From Rhyacophila brunnea (taxonomy: Eukaryota; Arthropoda; Insecta; Trichoptera; Rhyacophilidae), in contig JAGYXB010000081.1 of assembly GCA_022495005.1 (NCBI GenBank), positions 186,001 through 250,000 on the forward strand: DNA of 64,000 nucleotides, written 5' to 3'. This document shows positions 33,990-45,642 of the stretch, piece after piece. Each line of letters begins with the position of its first letter. Positions within the stretch are counted from its first letter, which is position 1. Under the pieces are notes generated by a model that ran no database searches, had not been told where the DNA came from, and saw nothing but the letters and a program-made list of their open reading frames with translations. The translations under genes and the position numbers were made by a program.

Positions 33990-34075
33990 TTGAAATGATC
34001 ACAAGCAATCAATCATTGAAAAAATCTTGTGACCTCACCGGGATCGAACCGGAGCCACCGCCCCGCCCCCTCCAT
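33990..34075 (-). mobile_element. SINE-C-like copy 2, partial
   Basis: Minus strand: GGCTCCGGTTCGATCCCGGT then GAGGTCACAAGATTTTTTCA. This matches the B box and following block of SINE-C. The A-box side is replaced by a GC-rich run (CCGCCCCGCCCCC on the plus strand). Confidence 0.45.
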
Positions 34076-34469
34076 CTTACATATTGGACAAAGTTGGCGA
34101 GCGATTTTTTGCATTGTACTCGGTTAGAACCAAAAATGCCGCCTATTCAATTATTGTATATCTATGGTACTTCTTTATGATAGTGAATCATTATAGATTA
34201 TAAAGACTCATAGCGACCTTATGATGTGCTTTGAGAACAGATTCTTGCGGTAACTGCTTTCTTCTGGTATTAGTGTCAGTAACAAGAATATAAACAAATA
34301 TGCACCTTGAAGTTGAAGTCTAATGTAAAGATGTAAGAAAACCTGCAAGTGACAAGAGTTTATTGAAGGTGTCGCAACATAGGTATCTACGGGAGCGAAC
34401 ATTCTTTAACATCTATACTATAATTTCGAAAATATATTTGGATGTATGTACCGTCGTATGGGTTTTTCT

Positions 34470-34790
34470 TCATCAATCCACACGCGCAGTCGGATTTCGA
34501 CAAAATTTGGACAGTAGACGGAGGTTGACGAGCCGGAGTGCGTGGTTGGGGTATCGAATTTCAGATTTAACTCGTTGCACCCCGGAAACAGTTTTATAGT
34601 TTTTTCGGAAAAAGGCCTTGAAACGCGGAAGTTATTGTTGTATTGGCGTTTATTTCAGCTCAATCGGAGGTCAACTGGCAAAGTTAGATGCAAACAATTG
34701 TGTTATTAGAATCGGTAATCGGCAGGGAGTCAACCGAGCCGGCGCGGTGCGGGCGACGCAGTGCTGCCCCATTTGATTGGAATGCTTCAC
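34470..34790. other. GC-enriched island, unassigned
   Basis: Clearly less AT-rich than its neighbourhood (ACGGAGGTTGACGAGCCGGA; GAGCCGGCGCGGTGCGGGCG). Contains CpGs and GATTTCGACAAAATTTGGACAGTAG, a phrase type seen in some non-LTR 5' or 3' ends. No frame with a known domain. It could be a transposon end, a promoter or an untranslated exon. Confidence 0.3.
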
Positions 34791-34799
34791 TCACGGACA

Positions 34800-35890
34800 A
34801 TTGTATGTAGCGGCATCAAGAGTCGAGAGTAGTAAAAATCTATATATTTTGGCACCAAATGAAAAAGCCACAAATATTGTATATCGAAAGTCCCTGGAAT
34901 TATGGATTGGATATTTTACATTATATAGAAAAGCCTTAAAATAATAAATTGAATATATACTACTTTTTAAGATATTTAAATGCAATACATGTACAAAAAT
35001 ATACTATGATATTATGTTAAAAATAAAAATCTCTAATATTATATTTTTTATTTTTTTAAAATTCAATCCTCTGCACTATACGTATTAAATTTAGAATTTT
35101 TATTTTCAAATATTAAACCATTCTACTCCCGGGCAGTGCCGGATGATACTGCTAGTTTACTATAAATTTAGGTATATTATTTTTGTATTCATACAATCTG
35201 ACATATTTACAAAGTCTTGACCCCTATAGTCACATTTAGTTTAAAGTCAAGAACATCTTAATGAGCGTAAAAGTAGAGTGGTTTCAAATAACTTTCAATC
35301 TGAAAAAGTTTATTAATTCAAGGAGAAGATATCTCGGCTAGACGAAATTACTTATTGGCTTGCCTATAAACGGCCTTAGCTTGTAAATAATAATATTAAT
35401 AGGTAGGTATGCTATTAGTATTTCAGCAGGAATGTATTACTCAATATAAAGTAAAACGATTTTATTATGATACTATATCATGATGAATTTAATTAAATTA
35501 TTATACTAACTACCAGTAGCTGGCTGTACCTGATCGATGTGCGGGATGTCTAAGTATTTATCCCAAATGGGTAATAAAACATTTTTTTTTCATATTATAA
35601 TAAACCATTATTATTTAGAATATTTAGATAAGAGCTGTCCAACAGTTAACTGGCCATGATCTGGCCCATTAGATTCTAACTACCCATATATTCATTATAA
35701 CATAAGCTCTCTCATATAATATTATCTTCTATATTATACAAAATCAGATTTTGTATAAAAGTTTGTATAGTCACTGTCATGCAAGATATAATGAACTATT
35801 TAACAAGGCTCCGAATTAAAGTAAGTTGATTATTCAGGTGAACATTTAAGTATGGCATAATAAGGTGTAAATTACAATGATAGTAAATAA
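34800..35890. other. Intergenic, no feature seen
   Basis: AT-rich; no frame above 65 codons and no shared repeats. Confidence 0.4.
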
Positions 35891-35901
35891 CCTATAAGTG
35901 C

Positions 35902-36803
35902 CAGTGGCGAAGGGTGACTTTTGGAAACAGGTAGGCAGTGGAGAAAGCACACTTGTTAGATGTATTTACAGGAAATAAAAAAATAATCCGACATAACTAC
36001 TGATGAATAGGAAGGTACACAAAAACCGATGAAATTTCAAAAGCTCACTGATGGTATAAAATTAAGAAATTAATTTGAATTATGTATTTTCTTAAATATA
36101 AACGCAAGATACGCTCAAAATATATTTAACATATCCGTTGTTGTGAATCTGTTCCATAACAATTTATAATAATTTAACCCGTAAACTAGACATTTTAAAA
36201 TACTTCTATATTATTTAAAACACAAACTTAGATACAATATCAGATTTCAACTTACACAATTGGCTGAATAAATTGTCTTAGTCTATGAATAAACTAACTG
36301 ACAAATAAAAATAACGAGATAAATTATTTATTATTTTTAACAACAATCAATATTTATATGTGATTGAATCCCTAGAAATATTTTTTTTTAATTATCTTAT
36401 AAATTATTTTGAATAAATGTGCACTTACGTAATATGTAAGCGTAAGCGCTCCTTAAATAGCTTACCAATTTATATGGGCCGCCGCAGACGTCTTGAAATT
36501 ATGAGAAACAAACTTCATATAAAAAAAGTTTTCGATTCACGCGAACGTAATCCATACAATATGTGAAGCGAAACGAGACGTCGCTTATTTTTTAAACCTT
36601 CGAGACATGCCAAATATGGTGCTTATTGAAATAGTGAAAAAAATCGTAAAATTATTATGACAATTATACGATAGATGTCGTTGGGCATATTGAATATATT
36701 ATTATGTAATTATATTATTTAATATGTCAATATTAAATTAAAAAATATTTTTCTTAAGAAGGTAGGCTTTAAATAATCGCCTAGTATGGAGTCTTCGCCA
36801 CTG
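35902..36803. mobile_element. hAT-like element C, perfect 8 bp TSD
   Basis: Starts CAGTGGCGAAGGGTGACTTT and ends AGTCTTCGCCACTG. ATAAGTGC lies on both sides (35894-35901, 36804-36811), exact. Inside the ends both sides have GTAGGC. At 902 bp it shares only the terminal 10-15 bp with copies at 11018 and 50864, so it is a different subfamily. No transposase frame recognised. Confidence 0.9.
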
Positions 36804-38250
36804 ATAAGTGCATACTTGGACAGTTATATTTACGGGATATAACTTACTAATATACAAAATTTAAGCCAGTAGTTTCTTTTATTGAGCATTTATTATATTA
36901 TATTTATTGGAACAACTATCGAAATTTAAAACAATACTATGCAAGTATACAGAGTTTTGGTTTTAACATGGATATTATTTGATTCAATCATTTCGAATAA
37001 ACCCTTTTAATATACCTGCGTATAATATAAATATAATAACTAATAATAATCGTAATATAACATAGCTATCAAAATACCAAAATCTGTGATAGAAAATTTA
37101 TTAGATTTGATATGAGTTAATGTATATAATTTTTCTAGAGCTGTTGAATAGTTTATATTGTTAATATTTTATTTAGTGCATTTTGTAATTATCTTTTTTG
37201 TCACTGATTACGTACATAACATTATAAGTGAACATATTTTTTAGGTTATCGTAAAAAATCCTTACACCTTATTGTCATATTATTAATTATTTATAGTGAA
37301 TGTTGTGTTACCATTAATTTCATACTAAATAAACAAAATAAGTACCGATGGTATTTACTGCTGATATTTGTTTTAAAAAAATCATTGATTAAGAATTACC
37401 AATTTATAAAATATATTATGTTCATAGATCACGTACACAATATTTAAACATAAAACAATTTGTAAACTAATATTTTACGTACAATTTAATACGAAAGGGT
37501 AAAATAGTCATCTTAATATTATAATGTTTTAAATCAGTAGAGAAATATTTTTGTAAACTGGTTTTATGAATATAAATAGGTAAGTGTCGTTGAGCACACC
37601 CCAGAGAATTTTATGAAACCAAACACTTTCAACATTGAAAAGTTTTCAACACCTTAATGATGGCCATTCAAAAGGGTTCTTTCAAATATTCCAACAATTT
37701 ATCGCCATTTTAAACCCTTTCCGGGAATTCCACATTCCGGTGTTGTAAAATAATACAAATTATGATAAATGGGACAGACTTTGGAGGGATCTCAATTAAA
37801 TTAATTTGAACACATATTATTATTATAACAGTAATACCTATCAATATTTTAATCGGTAAAATTGAACTATTTAATTCAAGAGTTATTTTACTAGGTAATT
37901 GCGTTAAATATTATAGTTTTCTCAATGCATAAACTTTAAAGCTTTAATCAATAGCAAAGTATTTTTTATTTATTCGGATTTTTATCTATACTTATTTGTA
38001 AAATCCAAAAAAAATATATAAGTATATAAATTCTATAAAATTAATAACCTGTCATAATTTTTAAAATTAAAATTTCAAAAATATAAACAAAACATTAATG
38101 AGACTAGTTATTTACTGTTCAGAAAATGGAATATTATTGATTCTTGGAACCCACATAATAAATTATTGTGTTTAAACATAAAATCTTTCGAACGATCTTT
38201 GACAATAGTGACTTTTATAAGCTCTTTGATGATCCTTACGTCATTAAATT
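36804..38250. other. Intergenic, no feature seen
   Basis: AT-rich. A weak inverted pair (TTTTCAACACC near 37646, GGTGTTGTAAAA near 37739) may mark a 100 bp relic. Confidence 0.35.
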
Positions 38251-38254
38251 TATC

Positions 38255-38480
38255 AAAACGTAACGTCTACGATAGGCTGGACACGCGACACGTATATGGA
38301 TGAACGGGTACCGAACAACGACTCACGTTTAGTCGATCAGAAGAAAAACGAAATACGGTAAGACCACGAGTTGGGTAGCTTAAAGGCGTGTATAGCAAAA
38401 CGTACAACAGGTCGAGTGATTGACTGGAGAACGAGAATATAAAAGTTTTCTTGAAGAGACCAAGGTCTATCATAGGCTAT
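38255..38480 (+). pseudogene. LINE ORF2 C-terminal fragment
   Basis: Plus-strand scraps read AGHATRIWMNGYRTTTHV (family: AGHV.RM...R.PK.V), then EEKRNTVRPRVG, stop, then VIDWRTRI and EETKVYHRL, stop. The order fits the LINE C-terminus: GHV, GKR..GRPR, DW...A.DR, E...H.GL. Frameshifts and stops throughout. A 68-codon frame on the opposite strand is its shadow. Confidence 0.45.
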
Positions 38481-39050
38481 AGCACTGGGGAAAAGGTTCA
38501 CAAATTATTTTAAAATAAAAACAATTTATACTGTTGAAGAAAAGCTTCAATTATTTTATAATACAGTAAATTGAGTATATTATAGCAAAAACTCATTTTT
38601 GCTATTGTAGACAGATGACAATTTTTAAAACAAAACTGAAATACATTGAATATCTACTAGTTAGGTATTAAGGTTAGATAGGGCTCTATGTGATTACTTT
38701 GAGCATAATTTATAACTCAGTTTTTTTCATACTCCAATGAGTTGAGTTCCACATTCGAACAATGGATAATTTATGGTGATTATATGGGTATATAATATGT
38801 ATAAATACCTAAATAAAAATATTTGTACATTTTATTACTAATTGGGTGCTATTGCGTGACTTTCTCAATAAGTAATACTACCAACTGAGGGTAGTTTACT
38901 GATTGAATCACAATTTAAATTCTAATTAATTAAATTTTTATTTTAAATATTATCTAATGTTCTTAGAACATTTGGAATAAGTACATTTATTTTGATATAA
39001 ATAGATAAATACGACTGCTAGACGAAGAAAAAAGACAGACGTGAGATGAG
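38481..39050. other. Intergenic, no feature seen
   Basis: AT-rich, nothing recognised. Confidence 0.4.
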
Positions 39051-39058
39051 ACGAGTAG

Positions 39059-39785
39059 GGAGTCCAATCCCGAGCCAAAATTCTGATCCTGGGATTTCGG
39101 GATTAGAATTTGACAATCCCGGGATTGGCATTTTTTCCATTGTTAATATAAAAATTTTATATTTACAAATAACATTGATAAAATCGGTCAAAAATAAATC
39201 TAGTATAATTTATACTATTTAGGACATTTATTGTTAATATTATATAATAATGTTCAATCTTGGAAATACATACGTTTAATGGATTAAATAATATTGTAAT
39301 ATAAATAATAATGTAAATTTAATATGAGATTGCTGTTTCTGATAGTAAAGACTTAATCAATGGGTTAGTGAGATTTAAAATAGTAAAGCAAATCATGGTG
39401 TACTTATGGTCTTTCCGCTTCATAAATCTTATTAGTCAGCCAAATATGAAACTGCTGTAAAACGTATGAGATCATAGTGGAATTATTTTGTTAATAGTGC
39501 GAAGCATTGTTTTTTACCAATCTTTATAATTTTTATTAATTTATGTGAAAAAATAAAATGAATCGGCAATTTACACATGGGTATAAATCAAATTGCATTC
39601 AAACTCAGTTTATTTCCAATGTAGTTATTTGTTATTAAAAGTATTTTATCTGTTATATTTTCGTTTTTATTTTATTTTCCATAAAAATTGATAAAAAATC
39701 AATCCTAAAAGTTTCGGGATTATGTTTATCAATCCCGAGATTCATAGGTATCAAAAATAGCTCAAGATCCCGGGATTGGAATGTG
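39059..39785. mobile_element. hAT-like element U with CCCGGGATT motifs
   Basis: Left end GGAGTCCAATCCCGAGCC and inverted right end CACATTCCAATCCCGGGATC. Flanks ACGAGTAG and ACGAGTGT agree at 6 of 8 positions, compatible with an old hAT duplication. ATCCCGGGATT-type palindromes occur near both ends (39114 and 39768), with partial forms at 39072, 39090-39108, 39712 and 39732. 727 bp, no transposase recognised. Confidence 0.55.
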
Positions 39786-40380
39786 ACGAGTGTAGCTGCT
39801 GCATAGCGCACACGTTGGATTGATATGCCAGTTCTTTTCGAAATGCTCTCTTAGAACTTCTAATTCCCCAACCTGGAAAAGAGCTTTCAAATAGTCAAAA
39901 TAGTGGACTGTAATATAACTAGAAGGATTTGAATTCTAGGGGTTATAATAAGGATTCCAGGCACTGACCTTTAATGATGATGAGGCGGGTGCGCTGGACT
40001 GGCTCCATGATCTGGTTCTCGCTTGACTAGCACTACCACTCTCGGGCGATAACTCTTTGTTGAATCACCCTATGCGGTGCGATTGTCGCTCAAAACCAGT
40101 GAAGGTAATGACGTCTTAATGTGTTACAGGTTATAAGTGTATACAAGCACACGGTTGAAGAATGACTGACTATTAAGAAACCTCGTCGTGAGTCGACCAA
40201 GATTTATATTGGATTTTAGAGTTAATGGTTATAATAAGTTAAGTAACTATTTTTTAATATTAGTAATAAAAATATATTCAAGTGTATCCTATAATAAATA
40301 TAAAATTCATGAGATTACTAACATAGAGACGTATTTTTATGAAGTCTTGATTTTAAAGAACTAAAAAAGATTACCGACTT
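39786..40380. other. GC-richer stretch, possibly LINE-derived
   Basis: 39960-40130 (GATGATGAGGCGGGTGCGCT; ACCCTATGCGGTGCGATTG) is less AT-rich. It looks like LINE 5' or 3' non-coding sequence, but I cannot place it and no other copy is present. Confidence 0.25.
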
Positions 40381-40384
40381 TAAA

Positions 40385-40480
40385 ACGAATAGCCTCAAGT
40401 GCTTAAGCATATTGGCGCGAATCAAGTTGATACGAGTTCAAGTCCCGCCAGCCGTAGTATTTTTTCTTGTTATTCTTCTT
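40385..40480 (+). mobile_element. SINE-D-like repeat, copy 2
   Basis: AGCCTCAAGTGCTTAAGCAT (A-box-like) and ATACGAGTTCAAGTCCCGCC (B box), then AGCCGTAGTATTTTTTCTTG. It matches 33255-33350 around the B box and the T-run. Confidence 0.45.
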
Positions 40481-40604
40481 TTTTGGCCATATCCGCCCTT
40501 TAGATGGAGCATATGGATACCACGAGGCGCCTCCAAGAATCCCAATCCCAAGAATTTTTTCGAAGCTTTAATATATTTGAGATAATATGTTCAAGATTAT
40601 ATAT

Positions 40605-40859
40605 CGTCTCTGTTCTGGCAGAACACACTAACTGGAGAATACTAGTTTTGAGTAATTTGACTTTGAAGTTGTTAAAATGTTTAAAATGGTCAATCATGTG
40701 AGTTTATTAAGTAATCGTAAAAAGGATGACTTTAAAATAAAGACTATTTATTTATTAAAAAGGTTTCCAGACGGTAAAGTTTGAAATAAGGAACATTTTG
40801 GTATAACTAACTCAATATGTCATTTTTTCGAATTAGTGTCTTCTGCCAGAACAGTGACG
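40605..40859 (+). mobile_element. F MITE copy 1, full length
   Basis: 255 bp. Ends CGTCTCTGTTCTGGCAGAAC and TTCTGCCAGAACAGTGACG. ATAT on both sides (40601-40604 and 40860-40863) fits the 4 bp duplication shown by copy 2. No coding potential beyond chance frames of 65 codons on both strands. Confidence 0.8.
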
Positions 40860-40881
40860 ATATTATGTTCTATAAAGTTTG

Positions 40882-40945
40882 CTTGAGCCAATTATGGCGG
40901 CCCTAATCCAATATAAATGTCTAACCTATCTAACACCATTATCCT
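40882..40945 (+). repeat. Dispersed repeat P, copy 2
   Basis: ATTATGGCGGCCCTAATCCA and ACACCATTATCCTT match 22614-22690 in order. Confidence 0.45.
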
Positions 40946-40949
40946 TCTC

Positions 40950-41085
40950 GTATTAACATTTGTTTTACGAGATATGAATGTCAGCCACTTGTTTGATAGT
41001 AAAAAAAACATTTTGAAAATTTGCCAGGCCCACTAACCACAACTTCATAAGCGAACACAACCACTAAGTCCATCGCGGATTTATA
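40950..41085 (-). mobile_element. SINE-A copy 5, partial and diverged
   Basis: TTTACGAGATATGAATGTCA then GCCACTTGTTT matches the inverted body, followed by a gap and TTGCCAGGCCCACTAACCAC, the decayed B-box side. Head recognisable only weakly (ATAAGCGAACACAACC). Confidence 0.5.
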
Positions 41086-41091
41086 CCAGTC

Positions 41092-41442
41092 ATGAAGCGA
41101 AATCTTTCCGTAAGTTTTGCCCAGATTAGATTTAACCGACCCTTTGATGCCAGATTTTTTATGACCTTTGATATTATCCACTATGCTTCTTCGAATGTGT
41201 TAAAAAGAATAAATAAGGCTTACAAGTGCTTAACACATTGGCAGTGGAGAGTCTCCGGGCAAAACACATGGCGGGTTGCCTTGAATAAAACATCACATTT
41301 CTTCGTTTCCTCGAAGTATACAGGCCGAACACTGTTCCCCCGAGACCAGCTTCCGAATAATCTCGAATATAAATCGAGGTTTACCAATGCTATACATCAG
41401 AGATGCGAAACTCGACCGCAGTGGACACTAAATAAAATTTAG
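41092..41442 (+). other. 116-codon open frame, unrecognised
   Basis: Starts MKRNLSVSFAQIRFNRPFDA; the part RINKAYKCLTHWQWRVSGQN then TWRVALNKTSHFFVSSKYTG is less AT-driven than chance frames here. No domain recognised, no second copy and no splice context that I can support. It may be an eroded element. Confidence 0.25.
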
Positions 41443-41940
41443 TTAGAATCTATCGAATTTTTCGGATACATTTTGTATTATATCGGTACTTAGTGAAAAG
41501 CTACCTGAAAAATAAAAGCTCTCTTATAAAGATACATATTATGCAAGTAACCAAAACATTTAGAGATAGTTTAATAATACATAAAATTATTTCACGAAAA
41601 AGATTAAATTATGTAAGTATATTATTTTTATTCAACGAATATTTTACAAGATTTAAGATTGTAATATTCAATTCATTCTCAAGATTTTTTTGTAATGAGA
41701 GTAGGTATGTATTTATGAGGGATTTTTAAATTATATAATATACAAATAAATAATTAAAATATATCAATAAAGATATTCCATTTCAATGGGTAGGCACGTA
41801 TATTGTTTTGGCAAGCATATAGGTATATGTAATAAGATGTAATAGTGTTTATTTCTTTTAACGTTAACTTTTACATACCCACTTATTATATATAAGTATT
41901 CGTTTTTAATAATAGTAATATTAATATTAATTCTATCGAC
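41443..41940. other. Intergenic, one short repeat end
   Basis: 41625-41690 is an inverted match of the repeat at 31915 and 62410. GTATTCGTTTTTAATA at 41896 recurs directly at 42173, flanking the next foldback. Confidence 0.4.
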
Positions 41941-41944
41941 CGAA

Positions 41945-42172
41945 GGTACTTGATGGAATTTAGATTTAAATTCTAATAGATTTAAGTTTTGTACTTTTTC
42001 ATTTGAGTCGTTTTTTGCGAACCGGGTTTCGCCTTTCGGCATCTTACCATACCACCAAAGGGCAAATACACACTGACAACGAATACTATTAACTCTAAGT
42101 CTAAGATGCGGAAAGGCGAAACCCGGGTCGCAAAAAACGTCTCAAATAGAATAGTACAAAACTTAACAAAAT
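41945..42172. mobile_element. Foldback element R, copy 1
   Basis: Arms read AAGTTTTGTACT, ATTTGAG, CGTTTTTTGCG, ACCGGGTTTCGCCTTTC and GCATCTTA on the left and the same inverted on the right, around a spacer of about 55 bp. The outer left also has GGTACTTGATGGAATTTAGA. A direct repeat, GTATTCGTTTTTAATA, lies at 41896 and 42173, 277 bp apart. Confidence 0.65.
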
Positions 42173-42179
42173 GTATTCG

Positions 42180-44470
42180 TTTTTAATATAATATTGCAAT
42201 AAAAATATTTGGTAGAGAAAAAAATGTAAAAAAAGCCACCCGTTTTGTAGAAAAAAAACCTAACCTATATCTTTAGGACGATTTGTGTCCTTATTTGATA
42301 TATTTACTTGTCTTGTAATATCTTGATAAATTATCTACCAATATTCATCGCTTAATATAATAAATGTCGAGTAAATAAAATAGTATAGTTGTATGCTCAA
42401 CTAATTTAGTAGGTACGTATATAGAAGTATGTTGCTAGAAAATGCATTTAACTCTGGTTAAATAGTAAAATTTAAGCCTTCGCAATAATAAATAATGTAT
42501 ATAATAGCATTTACTTGGTAGAATTCTTTTATAATGGTATCTTTAAGATTAATGATACTAAATTACAATTGAGTAAGTTCCTATAAACAAGTTCCATCTA
42601 GCCGACAGATCCTGCGAAGTGAATAGAATTCTCTGGAGAGAACACATTCCATTGTATACGTAGGTTGCTCTTTGGATGATAACTGGAATCGTATTATTGA
42701 ACTCCTCCAATGCCGAGCCGAGAAGGCCAGGGCTATACGACTGTAGAAAATATTATATAGCCACGCCCTAAGCCTGGGACTGGAATAAAAGTAAAATACT
42801 ATGATTTATCAGTCCTATGTGAAGTGAAGCTTCACAGAAACAATGATCAGAAATCTTCAAGCATTCTAATTGTAGGTATATAAATATTATCCGAATGATG
42901 ATGAAAAAAACAAATAAAATAATTAGATTAGGCTAAAATAATCAGACAAGAGAGTTAGCATAGTCAAACCCCCTAACTTCGCCCGGTTTTTTTAACAGAA
43001 AGTCGTTTTTCCACCAAAATATCCACCAATATGAAGTCTTACAGCCTTTATGTAATGTGCAATGATAGTGTTTATTTTTATATATATTTAAGTGACACCC
43101 TTTTCATACTAAATAATACAATACATCACTATTTTTTATATATAGGAAGTTACGGCACGATTCCCTAACTTTGCCTAATGTGTTTTAGTAGGTCCAGTAC
43201 AAAATTATTGTCTATGGATACTCACGAAATCTATTAAAAAATGACGTTAAGCAAATTTAGGTCTTATGCTAGAGACATTTGACATATTTTAAAGAAATAT
43301 CTACGTTGGCGAAGATAGGAATCACTTCAATGACTGTTTCATACAACCTACCAATTTCGACTAAATCATGTGGCATCCAAAGAGATCAACTTCTGTATTT
43401 TATTATTAAGGGAATATTTTCGATAAGCAAGACCCATTGAAGAAGTATAACGTCATAGTTTAAGAATCTCAGAGATGTTTTTAGACCCAGTACTCTAACC
43501 CTATTTGGGGTAGCAAAAATACAATATTTATATTTTTCAATAAGACGTATCAAATATGCAAACAATACGTCAAAATATAATAATTCTAACAGCAGTAAAG
43601 TAAAGTAGATAGCTATTAATTATCAACACTGGTCCAATGTTTATTACCAAAATAAATCCTGGCTAAAAAAAATAATATGTAGGTACCTACGTACTGTTGT
43701 AATATCAATGATATTGTGAATACTTTTATAACAATAATTATTTATATATAGGTAACGGGTTTAAGTATTGTACGTCTTAATTATAATAGTCCGGAAATAT
43801 AATATGTATATCTAGTCATACGTTATAAGATAAATAATACAAATATTGAACACCGTAATAATTGAATCAAGATTTAGAAATTCACCTCTATTTAATATCA
43901 GTATCTCGCACACCAATGGCTTACAATCTCTAACCTATGTTCCATAGAATAGTTCGTACCACCGAAGGACAGTTTGTCTCGTCAAGGGATTAGTACATGA
44001 CCTAGTCTTCGAGATCGGAACATATCTTGCTTAGTGATTTAACCTTAATCCAAACATGCAACGGAGACCGAGGGACTCTGCGATATATATATCTGGAGTC
44101 CACTGGACACCCATTAAATTACTTTCAAGTAGCCATTCAATGTAATTGGGTGTTTGAAACAGTAGCCAGTTAAAATAGCAAATAATCCACTGTATACGTT
44201 TTCCGATTCAACAATAACATGAAACCCAAATACACAAGGGATTCATTAAAATTACTAATCCGAAGATCAATAGGTATATTATATAATTTCTATGCATTTA
44301 TACGCAAATAATACTAGATTTAATGGATATAATTAAAACTATAAACCAGGCCATGGCTTGGTTTCATTTATAGCATCATAACAAAATATTATATTTGTAT
44401 ACATTTACTTAGTATTCAAATTCAAATTTATTTAATGACATTATTATTATAGTAAACCTTACTAATTATA
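42180..44470. other. Intergenic, about 2.3 kb without supported features
   Basis: 42955-43200 has two CCCTAACTT-G-CC phrases (42968 and 43172) that may belong to one eroded element. 42590-42650 resembles 46130-46180. No long frame. Confidence 0.35.
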
Positions 44471-44473
44471 AAA

Positions 44474-44788
44474 TTAAGACATTTTCAACATGAAATAAAT
44501 AACAAATAAATAGAAAGAGTACTTATTAGAAAAAGGTACAAAATAGTATAAAGAATAAATACAAAAAATATTAAAGTACCTACATGAAAATACGCCGAAT
44601 GAGTTAAGTATACCATATTTTAAGAATTTAAAAAGCAACTTCCATCTAAACTCATGCTCATGTAAGTGGAAAATATCAATATCAGTGATTTCGTTGAACA
44701 CAGTTATCGCCAATTGAACGTAGTTATGCAGAATGTAGCCAGTCCACAATAATGTCGAGCTGAAATAATGGCACTTTAGTAACAACAT
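44474..44788 (-). pseudogene. LINE-like RT C-terminal tail, copy 1
   Basis: Minus strand frame of 104 codons: HNYVQLAITVFNEITDIDIF then HLHEHEFRWKLLFKFLKYGI. The pattern 'Y.Q.AI..FN.....I......F..KL..FL' resembles the end of RT proteins in several LINE clades. A related sequence, more broken, lies at 47150-47460. After the first 50 residues the frame turns hydrophobic and AT-driven. The assignment is tentative. Confidence 0.35.
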
Positions 44789-44985
44789 GATTTAAAAAAA
44801 TGTACGTAAAATGTCAAATTGTAAATAGTATTATATTTCAAGAATATTTTTTTTGCGGCTTGGCTATTTTCAGCAGAATGTAGAGAAAACCTTTTCGCAT
44901 CTGATCTACTTATATCATATCTAATTTTTTTATTTTTTGTGGACTGGCTACTTTTTGCATAACTATGTCCAATTGGCATTTTGCA
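44710..44985. repeat. Inverted duplication, arms about 45 bp
   Basis: GCCAATTGAACGTAGTTATG then GTAGCCAGTCCACAA on the left; on the right, inverted, GCCAATTGGACATAGTTATG then GTAGCCAGTCCACAA. Spacer about 180 bp. The left arm is part of the LINE-like tail, so the right arm may be an inverted duplicate of its upstream part. Confidence 0.6.
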
Positions 44986-45170
44986 CCTTGGGAGAACAAA
45001 CAACTGGTGTTACCAATATTTATATAGTTATTCGGGGAAGGAATACATATCGAGAATGGCATAATTTGCATTTAAAGTAGGTACGTTACTAAATGTAAAT
45101 CTCTTCTGATCTTTTTTGACCTCTTCTACTTAATGGATCTAAATAAACTATTAACTTAACTTACGCCTAC

Positions 45171-45400
45171 TAACTTAAGCATCGGCCTATAGCGCCGTGT
45201 GTCCCAGGTTCGAATCCTGGGTCTGACAAGTACACTGATATTTTTTTTCAATTTGTGTATGAGTCAGATTATGGACCTAATAGGTTCAGCACGTAGCTGA
45301 CTTCCATTTCTCGTAAAAACAAAATCTGTTAAAACAAAGCTCTATCTACTCCATAATATGGAATCTTAGTAGGAGCCGGACATGGTCGGAAAAAAATAAA
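45171..45400 (+). mobile_element. SINE-A copy 6, near full length
   Basis: Head TAACTTAAGCATCGGCCTAT then CAGGTTCGAATCCTGGGTCT (perfect B box). Body: CAATTTGTGTATGAGTCAG, ATGGACCTAATAGGTTCAGC, CTGACTTCCATTTCTCGTAA and GGACATGGTCGGAAAAAAAT. The first 15 bp of the head are missing or changed. Confidence 0.85.
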
Positions 45401-45642
45401 AAAAATTGATAAAACTTCTGGTGACCCTGTCACACGCAAATTTTTAAATTAATATAGTACATACTATATTAAAACAGTTTACACATTCGAATGCAATTTA
45501 AAAGATAAAACGAAATCCTATACTTTTGATAGCTAATACAACTTGTTTTGTGACAAGAATAATAAATAATTTGTTTGTGTTTCTGGCTATGAAGATAAAA
45601 TTCTAAATAATGTAAGTATAATAATTATTTGATATAATTAAG

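Noticed and set aside
44474..44788. A membrane protein, because the minus frame is hydrophobic
   Set aside because: The hydrophobicity comes from AT-rich codons, and the first part matches a repeat also present at 47150-47460.
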